DNA of 64,000 bases from SIG587 sp045544035 (lineage in GTDB: Bacteria > Bacillota > Clostridia > Oscillospirales > Acutalibacteraceae), in NCBI GenBank assembly GCA_045544035.1, contig JAZPYE010000018.1:54087-118086 (forward strand), written 5' to 3'. The stretch's first letter is position 1. Each line of letters begins with the position of its first letter. Below, in pieces: positions 50,396-58,004 of this stretch. A program made the position numbers and the translations under genes. Below the pieces are notes generated by a model. The model had not been told where the DNA came from, made no database searches, and was given only the letters and a program-made list of their open reading frames with translations.

Positions 50396-50405
50396 TTGTT
50401 TTTTT

Positions 50406-50434
50406 GCGGCAGGGAAAACCCTGCCGCATTTTTT
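50406..50434 (+). terminator. Terminator of the dapF operon
   Basis: GCGGCAGGG (50406-50414) pairs with CCCTGCCGC (50419-50427) around AAAA and is followed by ATTTTTT. Confidence 0.9.
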
Positions 50435-50500
50435 AAGGTATTTTAAAATAACTTCTTATTAGGGATAAAAAATTTTGGCTAAAAAATATTGTCGAAATTA

Positions 50501-50529
50501 TTGACTTTAGCGCGCTGAAATGTTAAAAT
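50501..50529 (+). promoter_or_regulatory. gdhA promoter with palindrome in the spacer
   Basis: TTGACT (50501-50506) and TAAAAT (50524-50529) have a 17-base spacer. AGCGCGCT (50509-50516) is a perfect palindrome inside it, extended to TTxAGCGCGCTxAA. Confidence 0.6.
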
Positions 50530-50574
50530 AAGTCGTATTTTTTTAAAATTTTATATCCTGAGGAGGAATTCACA

Positions 50575-51927
50575 GTGTTTAAAAGTGAGTATTTAAACCG
50601 CGTTTACAGTGATGTAAGCGCACGCAATGCAGGTGAGCCTGAGTTTTTACAGGCTGTAAGAGATGTTTTAGAATCTCTTGAACCCGTTATTGCACAAAAT
50701 CCTAAGTTTGAGGAGTGCGGCATTATCGAGCGTATGTGCGAGCCCGAGCGTATGATTAGCTTCCGTGTTTCCTGGGTTGATGACAAGGGCAAGGTTCAGT
50801 GCAACCGTGGCTTCCGCGTTCAGTTCAACTCTGCTATTGGTCCCTACAAGGGCGGCCTTCGCTTCCACCCCAGCGTTAATGCTTCAATCATGAAGTTCTT
50901 AGGCTTCGAGCAGACCTTTAAAAATAGCCTTACCGGTCTTCCTATGGGCGGCGGTAAGGGCGGTTCTGACTTTGACCCCAGAGGCCGTTCCGATGGTGAA
51001 ATTATGCGCTTCTGCCAAAGCTTTATGACCGAGCTTGCAAAGCACATCGGCGCTGACACTGATGTTCCCGCAGGTGACATCGGCGTAGGTGCAAGGGAAG
51101 TTGGCTATCTCTATGGTCAGTACAAGCGCCTAAGAAACGAATTCACCGGCGTTTTAACAGGTAAGGGTCGTTCTTACGGCGGTTCTCTCATTCGCCCCGA
51201 GGCAACAGGCTTCGGCGCAGTTTACTACACCGCTGAGGTTTTAAAGACCGCAGGCGAGGACATTAAGGGCAAGACCTTTGCAGTTTCAGGCTTCGGCAAC
51301 GTTGCCTGGGGTACTGTTAAAAAGGTTACCGAGCTTGGCGGTAAGGTTGTTACCATTTCGGGTCCTGATGGTTATGTTTATGATAAAGACGGCATCGATA
51401 CCGAAGAAAAGATTGACTTCCTCCTTGAGATGCGTGCTTCTGGCCGTGACAAGGTTAAGGATTATGCCGATAAGTTTGGCGCCGAGTATTTCGAGGGCAA
51501 GCGCCCCTGGGAGCAGAAGGTTGATGTTGTTATGCCCTGCGCTACCCAAAATGAGGTTGGTTTAGAGGATGCTAAAAACATCGTTGCCAACGGTGTTAAG
51601 TATTACATAGAGGTTGCTAATATGCCCACCACCGATGAGGCTGTTCAGTACCTTCGTGAAAACAAGGTTCTCATTGCTCCCTCAAAAGCAGTAAATGCAG
51701 GCGGCGTTGCAGTATCTGGCCTAGAGATGAGCCAGAACTCAATGCGTTATTCCTGGACTGCTGAAGAGGTTGATGCTAAGCTTCACCAGATTATGGCTGA
51801 TATCTACAAGAACTCCTACGAAGCCGCTAAGAAATACGGCATGGAGGGAGACCTTGTTGCAGGCGCTAACATTGCGGGCTTTGAAAAGGTAGCCGAAGCA
51901 ATGATTGCTCAAGGTATTGCATACTAA
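50575..51927 (+). CDS. gdhA: NADP-type glutamate dehydrogenase
   Basis: The 450-residue protein starts at GTG 50575, eight bases after GAGGAGG. It has the hexameric GDH signature: PYKGGLRFHPSVN (about 88-100), LPMGGGKGGSDFDPRGRSD (about 121-139) with the catalytic lysine, the ADTDVPAGDIGVG segment, and the dinucleotide fold SGFGNVAWGTVKKV near 240. It assimilates ammonia into glutamate. It is a single-gene unit with own promoter and terminator; codon use suggests high expression. Confidence 0.96.
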   Translation: MFKSEYLNRVYSDVSARNAGEPEFLQAVRDVLESLEPVIAQNPKFEECGIIERMCEPERMISFRVSWVDDKGKVQCNRGFRVQFNSAIGPYKGGLRFHPSVNASIMKFLGFEQTFKNSLTGLPMGGGKGGSDFDPRGRSDGEIMRFCQSFMTELAKHIGADTDVPAGDIGVGAREVGYLYGQYKRLRNEFTGVLTGKGRSYGGSLIRPEATGFGAVYYTAEVLKTAGEDIKGKTFAVSGFGNVAWGTVKKVTELGGKVVTISGPDGYVYDKDGIDTEEKIDFLLEMRASGRDKVKDYADKFGAEYFEGKRPWEQKVDVVMPCATQNEVGLEDAKNIVANGVKYYIEVANMPTTDEAVQYLRENKVLIAPSKAVNAGGVAVSGLEMSQNSMRYSWTAEEVDAKLHQIMADIYKNSYEAAKKYGMEGDLVAGANIAGFEKVAEAMIAQGIAY

Positions 51928-51945
51928 TAGTTATTAAACACAAAA

Positions 51946-51977
51946 ACACCGAACGTTTGAGCGTTCGGTGTTTTTTA
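51946..51977 (+). terminator. Terminator of gdhA
   Basis: ACACCGAACG (51946-51955) pairs with CGTTCGGTGT around TTTGAG and is followed by a T-run. Confidence 0.9.
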
Positions 51978-52010
51978 TTTGCTTTGAATTTTTTGGGCAA
52001 GAAAAGGAGC

Positions 52011-53363
52011 TTATTTACAAATGATTTGGCCGATACTTCCCTTGGCGGTGGAGGGCATATCATCAAACAAACGGTCAAAAACAATTTCTCTGACGTAGGG
52101 TGTAACGTCTGATACTTTCTCACCGTTTACCGTTATATTCTCAAAATAAATTTTTTCGGTGTGGGATGAGAAATAAGGGTCAAAAATCTGAAGGTCACCG
52201 CGCCTTGCCGACTTTGGTCCTATGCACACAAGATAGGAGTAGGGATATTTGTCACGGTGCAGAATAAGGTCAATGTTTTTAAAATACATATTTTTTGCAT
52301 TAAGCCCAAGTTCAAAAGCGGCAATGCTTCCTGCAACGGGGTCGCTTTCGGTATATTCCTTAAAAAGGTCTATAGGACTATTTAAATCCACCTTTATATC
52401 CTCAAAAATAATGTTGTTACCGCTTCCTACCGAAACCTTTTCGGGCGTTTCACCCACGTGGTAGGCAGGGGTCTGGCAATAGAGCTTAAAGGTGCTGATA
52501 TTTTCAATTCTTCTGAAAATAGCATCCTCAATCGAGCAGTCGATTTCACTTCCATCGGCATAGGTATAAACACCGGGCTGAATTCTGGCACCGAAACCGC
52601 CGCGGGTCAGGGAAACGTCTTCGCAGATAACGGTCTTGGCAGGGCCGAAGTTTACCGATGAGTTTTGCCAGTCAAACATATTAAATGCCACAAGGTCATC
52701 TCCAACCTCGCCGCGAATGTTTTTAACGAATACCTTTTCGACGTTTCCGTTTATGTGAAGTCCATCGGCAAAGCAGGTGTCAAAAAATATGTTTTCTATG
52801 TGGAGATTGGTTATGTCGCCGCACTGAACGGCAAAGCCCGAGCAGTTTTTGAAGGTTATGTTCTTTAATGTAAGGTGGTTTATATTGTCAAAGAAAAATA
52901 GGGTGGAAACACCGAAAAAGCTACGCTTCTCATCATACATTCCGCTTTGTCCGTAACCTAGGCGAACCGACTGACAATCCACCCATATACCGCCCTCAAT
53001 GGTGATATTGGTATCTTTGGCAAGGGCCTGAATAGGCGCGTGTGTTCCGTTAAGGGTGTGTTTGTTGCGAAACATAATGGTTTTGGTTCCGTCAGCCAGG
53101 CGAATCACCGCATTTTTATCGGCAATTATACGGCGGTTTGGGGGAATAACTACCGTTCTGTCAATAAGGTAAGGCGTATCCTTTTCGGGTATTAAGACTA
53201 TCTCGTGTTCAAAAAGAGCCATCTCTAACGCCTCGGTCCATATATCACCGTTTGGAGTGTAGTCCGTGAGTTTAACTTTATCGGTAAGGGCGGCGCCAAG
53301 TTTCTCATTTTCTTTTACCATTTCGGCAAGGGTTGATTCTATTTTTTTCTTGATGCTCTCCAT
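52011..53363 (-). CDS. Right-handed beta-helix protein resembling GH28 glycosidases
   Basis: The product is 450 residues from ATG 53363, behind TTGGAGG; 24 extra in-frame codons upstream are rejected. After a helical start, VVIPPNRRIIADKNAVI begins a repeated strand pattern of parallel beta-helix coils. The segment FADGLHINGNVEKVFVKNIR, then GEVGDDLVAFN (about 215-246), and GGFGARIQPG (near 282) correspond to the NTD, GDD and R-I-K sites of GH28 polygalacturonases, with partial changes. No signal peptide is present, so it would act inside the cell or on imported oligosaccharide. It is a single-gene unit. A glycosidase or an inactive sugar-binding relative are both possible. Confidence 0.75.
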   Translation of the reverse strand: MESIKKKIESTLAEMVKENEKLGAALTDKVKLTDYTPNGDIWTEALEMALFEHEIVLIPEKDTPYLIDRTVVIPPNRRIIADKNAVIRLADGTKTIMFRNKHTLNGTHAPIQALAKDTNITIEGGIWVDCQSVRLGYGQSGMYDEKRSFFGVSTLFFFDNINHLTLKNITFKNCSGFAVQCGDITNLHIENIFFDTCFADGLHINGNVEKVFVKNIRGEVGDDLVAFNMFDWQNSSVNFGPAKTVICEDVSLTRGGFGARIQPGVYTYADGSEIDCSIEDAIFRRIENISTFKLYCQTPAYHVGETPEKVSVGSGNNIIFEDIKVDLNSPIDLFKEYTESDPVAGSIAAFELGLNAKNMYFKNIDLILHRDKYPYSYLVCIGPKSARRGDLQIFDPYFSSHTEKIYFENITVNGEKVSDVTPYVREIVFDRLFDDMPSTAKGSIGQIICK

Positions 53364-53494
53364 AATAACCTCCAAAGGTATATAAGACCAATAAACTTTA
53401 CGCTGATTGTAACATAGCGCATCACCTCTTGTCAAGAAGGCGGCAATTAAACAATATTATGTCTATTCAGTACACAAGAAATTAGCCTTTGCCC

Positions 53495-53524
53495 TTGACT
53501 AAACCACAAAATGTGGTGTATAAT
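53495..53524 (+). promoter_or_regulatory. Promoter of the topoisomerase pair with palindrome in the spacer
   Basis: TTGACT (53495-53500) and TATAAT (53519-53524) are 18 bases apart. ACCACA-AAA-TGTGGT (53503-53517) is a perfect dyad inside the spacer, probably a regulator site. Confidence 0.7.
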
Positions 53525-53566
53525 AACCATAACTATATTTATATTAAAGTTTAAGGAGTAGGTGTA

Positions 53567-55549
53567 ATGCCGAAAAAGACTGCTGAATATACAAACGAAA
53601 GCATTGAAAAATTAGAGGGTCCCGACAGGGTGCGCAAGCGCCCGGGTGTTATTTTCGGTTCCGATGGAATTGATGGCTGTAGCCATTCGGTTTTTGAAAT
53701 TGTTTCAAACTCCATTGATGAGGCAAGAGAGGGTTATGGTAACAAGATTATTGTTACCAAATATTCCGACAATTCCTATGAGGTTCAGGACTTTGCCCGT
53801 GGCGCCCCTGTTGATTTTAACACAAAGCAAAACTGCTATAACTGGGAACTGCTTTTCTGCGAGCTTTACGCAGGCGGTAAGTACAATAAAAACGGTGGCT
53901 CAAACTATGAATATTCCATTGGTCTAAATGGCCTCGGTCTTTGCGCCACACAGTTTGCCAGTGAATATATGGATGTTGAAATTAAGCGTGACGGCTTTAA
54001 ATATAATCTCCATTTTGAAAAGGGCTACAATGTGGGCGGACTCCAAAAAGAACCCTATTCCGGCCGTGACACGGGCACCAAAATCAAATGGCGCCCCGAT
54101 ATTGATGTTTTCACCGAAATTGATATTTCTGCCGACCTTTTAAAGGACACTTTGCGTCGCCAGGCCATTGTTAATGCAGGATTACTATTCGTTTTCCGTG
54201 AGCAGGTGGGCTCACGCTTTGAAACAAGCGAATTTATCTATAAAGATGGTATTACCGAATATTTAAACGAAAACATCGGCGAAGAAAAGCTTTCCTCGGT
54301 GCAGTTCTGGAGTGGCGAGAGAAAGGGTCGCGACCGCGAGGACAGGCCTGAATACACCGTTAAAATCAACCTCGCCTTTTGCTTTTCCAACAAGCACAAG
54401 CTCCTTGAATACTACCACAACTCCTCCTGGCTTGAAAACGGCGGCTCCCCCGACAAGGCGGTTAAAAGCGCCTTTGTTTATCAAATTGATAACTACATTA
54501 AGCAAACCAATAAATATAAAAACAATGAAAGCCGCATAACCTTTTCCGATGTTCAGGAAAGCCTTGTTCTTGTAACCAACTGTTTTTCGGGTATTGCATC
54601 TTACGAAAACCAGACCAAAAAATCGGTAACAAACAAGTTTATTTATGAGGCGATGAATGAGTTTATCCGCCATCAGCTTGAGGTTTATTTCATTGAAAAC
54701 AAGGCTGAGGCCGATAAAATTGCCGACCAAATTCTTATAAACAAGCGTTCCCGTGAGCGCAGCGAAAAAGAACGCCTTAATTTAAAGAAAACCCTGCAAA
54801 GCAGCAACTCAATGGTGGATAGAATTCAGAAGTTTGTTGACTGCCGCACTAAAGATGTTGAAAAAAGGGAAATCTTTATTGTTGAGGGTGATTCTGCTCT
54901 AGGCTCCTGTAAGCTTGCCCGTGACCCCGATTTTCAGGCAATTATGCCGGTGCGCGGTAAAATCCTCAACTGCTTAAAGGCTGAATATGACAAGGTGTTC
55001 AAAAGCGAAATCATCACCGATTTAATTAAGGTGCTGGGCTGCGGCGTTGAGGTTAAATCAAAGGCTAATAAGGATTTATCAACCTTTAATTTATCCAACC
55101 TTCGCTGGAACAAAATTATTATTTGTACCGATGCCGATGTTGATGGATTCCAGATAAGAACCCTTATTTTAACAATGATTTACCGCGTGATGCCGACCCT
55201 TATAAATGAGGGAATGGTCTACATTGCCGAAACACCCCTTTATGAGATAACCACAAAGGAAATGACCTACTTTGCCTATGATGAGAACGAAAAGAACGAA
55301 ATTCTCGGCAAAATTGAGAGTCAAAAATACACATTGCAGCGTTCAAAGGGTCTTGGTGAAAACCAACCTGATATGATGAACTTAACCACAATGAACCCCG
55401 CCACCCGCCGCCTTATTAAGGTTATGCCCTCTGATGCTGAGAAAACAAGCGAAATGTTTGACCTGCTACTGGGCGATAACCTCCAGGGCCGAAAGGATTT
55501 CATTGCGGAATATGGATATATGTACATTGATGATGCTGATTTAAGTTAA
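53567..55549 (+). CDS. Type IIA topoisomerase subunit B, divergent (ParE/GyrB-like)
   Basis: The 660-residue protein has a GHKL ATPase start with VFEIVSNSIDEAREG (about 43-57), where ENSVDEA is usual, and GLNGLGLCATQF in place of GLHGVG. The transducer domain follows, then a TOPRIM domain with IVEGDSALGSCK (about 441-452), MPVRGKILN in place of PLRGK, and the metal triad TDADVDG (about 523-529). QRSKGLGE lies near 587. All catalytic elements appear present but the wording is unusual. With the A subunit 14 bases downstream it forms a complete enzyme, probably a clostridial topoisomerase IV-like or third type II enzyme that is distinct from canonical gyrase. Confidence 0.88.
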   Translation: MPKKTAEYTNESIEKLEGPDRVRKRPGVIFGSDGIDGCSHSVFEIVSNSIDEAREGYGNKIIVTKYSDNSYEVQDFARGAPVDFNTKQNCYNWELLFCELYAGGKYNKNGGSNYEYSIGLNGLGLCATQFASEYMDVEIKRDGFKYNLHFEKGYNVGGLQKEPYSGRDTGTKIKWRPDIDVFTEIDISADLLKDTLRRQAIVNAGLLFVFREQVGSRFETSEFIYKDGITEYLNENIGEEKLSSVQFWSGERKGRDREDRPEYTVKINLAFCFSNKHKLLEYYHNSSWLENGGSPDKAVKSAFVYQIDNYIKQTNKYKNNESRITFSDVQESLVLVTNCFSGIASYENQTKKSVTNKFIYEAMNEFIRHQLEVYFIENKAEADKIADQILINKRSRERSEKERLNLKKTLQSSNSMVDRIQKFVDCRTKDVEKREIFIVEGDSALGSCKLARDPDFQAIMPVRGKILNCLKAEYDKVFKSEIITDLIKVLGCGVEVKSKANKDLSTFNLSNLRWNKIIICTDADVDGFQIRTLILTMIYRVMPTLINEGMVYIAETPLYEITTKEMTYFAYDENEKNEILGKIESQKYTLQRSKGLGENQPDMMNLTTMNPATRRLIKVMPSDAEKTSEMFDLLLGDNLQGRKDFIAEYGYMYIDDADLS

Positions 55550-55563
55550 GGAGAAAAAGAAAA

Positions 55564-57810
55564 ATGGCTCCGAGAAAGAAAGCCGCGGCAAAGCCGCAAA
55601 TAACCCCCAACACCGATAAAACCTACATTGCAGGCGCAGGAATAACCGTTGAACAGCCCATTGTAACAACGCTGGAGACTAACTATATGCCCTATGCAAT
55701 GAGCGTTATCGTTTCCCGTGCAATTCCCGAAATTGACGGATTTAAGCCCTCCCACAGAAAGCTTCTTTATACTATGTATATGATGGGACTGCTTAATTCC
55801 TCAACAATTAAATCGGCAAACATTGTGGGCCGCACAATGCAGCTTAATCCCCACGGCGATGCCGCAATTTATGAAACAATGGTACGTTTATCAGAGGGCT
55901 ATCAGGCGCTTTTACACCCTTATGTTAAATCCAAGGGCTCATTCGGTAAGGCATATTCCCGAGATATGGCATACGCCGCCTCCCGTTACACCGAGGCAAA
56001 ACTCGCCCCCATTGCGGCAGAACTTTTTGCCGACATTGACAAGGACACCGTTGACTTTGTTGATAACTATGATGCAACTTTAAAAGAACCAACACTTTTT
56101 CCCGTGACCTTCCCCTCGGTGCTCGTTAACGCCAACACGGGTATTGCGGTTGGTATGGCAAGCTCAATTTGTCCCTTTAATTTGGAGGAGGTTTGCCGCA
56201 CAACAATTGAATACATTAAGGATAACGATATAAACGTTGCCGATACACTTTTAGCCCCCGATTTCCCCATTGGCGGTCAACTGCTTTATAATAGGGAAGA
56301 GGTTGAAAAGATTTATGAAACGGGCCGTGGCAGTTTTAAAATCCGCGGTGTTTACACCTATGATAAATCGGCAAACTGCATTGATATAACCGAAATCCCC
56401 CCCACCACAACCAGTGAAGCGATTATTGAAAAGGTTATTGAACTTGTAAAGGCGAAAAAGATTACCGAAATTAACGACATTCGCGATGAAACAGGCTTAA
56501 ACGGTCTTAAAATCACCATTGATTTAAAGCGTGGCGTTGACCCCGACCGCTTTATGAAAAAAATGTTCAGGCACACACCTTTGCAGGAAAATTTCTCCTG
56601 TAACTTTAACATTCTTATCGCAGGCTCCCCTAGAGTTATGGGTGTTAAGGAAATCATTGATGAATGGGTAGCATTCAGAAGAGAGTGTGTTCGCCGCAGG
56701 GTTTATTTTGACCTTAGCAAGGCAAAGGACAGGCTCCACCTTTTAAAGGGTCTGCAAAAAATTCTTTTGGACATTGACAAGGCTATTAAAATCGTTAGAG
56801 AAACAGCCGAGGAAAAAGAGGTTGTGCCAAACCTTATGATTGGCTTTGGCATTGATGAAATTCAGGCTGAATATGTTGCCGAAATTAAGCTCCGCCATTT
56901 AAACCGTGAATACATTTTAAAGCGCCTTGATGACATTGAAAATCTTGAAAAAAGCATTGAGGAAATGGAGAGCATTTTATCAAGCCGCTCTAAGATTTCC
57001 AGAATTATTATAAATGAACTTGAAGATGTTATAAAGAAACACGGCAAACCCCGCCGCACCGTGATTATCACACCCGAAAATGATGAGGATGAAAGGGAAG
57101 AGGAGATTGTTGATGATTCCCCGGTTACCCTTTTCTTTACAAAGGAGGGTTACTTTAAGAAGATAACACCCCAGTCCCTTAGAATGAGCGGCGAGCAGAA
57201 GCTTAAAGAGGGCGATGAAATCACAAAAACGGTTGAGGCAAGCAACGCTTATGAACTGCTTTTCTTCACCGATAAATGCCAGGTTTACAAATCCAAGGCC
57301 ACCGATTTTTCCGATGGCAAGGCAAGCCTGCTAGGGGACTACATTCCCTCGAAACTCCAGTTTGACATTGATGGTGAAATGGCAATTTACATGGCCGAAA
57401 CCAAGGACTATAAGGGATATATGCTCTTTGTCTTTGAAAACGGCAGAATTGCCAAGGTGCCAATGAGTGCCTATGAAACCAAGACCAACCGCAAAAAGCT
57501 TATAAACGCTTACTGTGAAAAGTTCCCCATTCACACAATTCTTTATTTAACCGAGGAAAAGGATATCCTTATTTCCTCTACAAACGGCAGAAAACTGCTC
57601 TTAAATTCCGGCGCAATTCCTGCAAAAACAACCAAAAATAACGGCGGTGTTGCGGGAATGACTCAGAAAAAGGGACACAAGGTTTATTCGGTTAGCATTT
57701 ATGAAAAGGGAACGCTTGATAACGAGCACCGCTACCGCACAAGAAACCTGCCTGCGGCCGGCGCACTGCCTGCAAAAAATCAGGCACAGCAGTCCCAAAT
57801 GGACCTTTAA
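55564..57810 (+). CDS. Type IIA topoisomerase subunit A, divergent (ParC/GyrA-like)
   Basis: The 748-residue protein starts at ATG 55564 after AAGGAG. The first 20 residues are a basic alanine-rich tail. The winged-helix domain has IPEIDGFKPSHRKLLYTMYM (about 59-78) and the catalytic tyrosine in AASRYTEAKLAPIA (about 139-152). VGMASSICPFNLEEV is present. After the coiled coil, the C-terminal domain is short with a few GyrA-type blades, and I see no GyrA-box (QRRGGKG), which predicts relaxation and decatenation rather than wrapping supercoiling. It is the second gene of the pair; a basic proline/alanine tail ends it. Confidence 0.88.
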   Translation: MAPRKKAAAKPQITPNTDKTYIAGAGITVEQPIVTTLETNYMPYAMSVIVSRAIPEIDGFKPSHRKLLYTMYMMGLLNSSTIKSANIVGRTMQLNPHGDAAIYETMVRLSEGYQALLHPYVKSKGSFGKAYSRDMAYAASRYTEAKLAPIAAELFADIDKDTVDFVDNYDATLKEPTLFPVTFPSVLVNANTGIAVGMASSICPFNLEEVCRTTIEYIKDNDINVADTLLAPDFPIGGQLLYNREEVEKIYETGRGSFKIRGVYTYDKSANCIDITEIPPTTTSEAIIEKVIELVKAKKITEINDIRDETGLNGLKITIDLKRGVDPDRFMKKMFRHTPLQENFSCNFNILIAGSPRVMGVKEIIDEWVAFRRECVRRRVYFDLSKAKDRLHLLKGLQKILLDIDKAIKIVRETAEEKEVVPNLMIGFGIDEIQAEYVAEIKLRHLNREYILKRLDDIENLEKSIEEMESILSSRSKISRIIINELEDVIKKHGKPRRTVIITPENDEDEREEEIVDDSPVTLFFTKEGYFKKITPQSLRMSGEQKLKEGDEITKTVEASNAYELLFFTDKCQVYKSKATDFSDGKASLLGDYIPSKLQFDIDGEMAIYMAETKDYKGYMLFVFENGRIAKVPMSAYETKTNRKKLINAYCEKFPIHTILYLTEEKDILISSTNGRKLLLNSGAIPAKTTKNNGGVAGMTQKKGHKVYSVSIYEKGTLDNEHRYRTRNLPAAGALPAKNQAQQSQMDL

Positions 57811-57819
57811 AAAACAAAA

Positions 57820-57856
57820 GTTGCCTCGGGGCTTTAAGTAAAAGCCACGGGGCAAC
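57820..57856 (+). terminator. Hairpin after the topoisomerase pair
   Basis: A 16-base stem with one mismatch pairs 57820-57835 with 57841-57856 (GTTGCC to GGCAAC at the base). It lacks a T-run, so it may be a 3' stabiliser or weak terminator. Confidence 0.5.
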
Positions 57857-57938
57857 CCAAGCCGATAATAACCAAACGCAAATTCTTATCGACTAAAATT
57901 ATAATGCGCATTATTTGTTTTAATATTTAAGGAAATGT

Positions 57939-57966
57939 TTGACAAATTAAACTTATATGTTATACT
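57939..57966 (+). promoter_or_regulatory. Promoter of valS
   Basis: TTGACA (57939-57944) and TATACT (57961-57966) are 16 bases apart, 38 bases before the TTG start. The leader is too short for a T-box, unlike many Firmicute valS genes. Confidence 0.65.
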
Positions 57967-58004
57967 CATTAAGTATATATAACTATGCCTTGGGAGGAAT
58001 TCAA

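Noticed and set aside
57811..58004. T-box leader before valS
   Set aside because: No AGGGTGG-type element and the promoter lies 38 bases before the start; the hairpin at 57820 belongs to the upstream gene.
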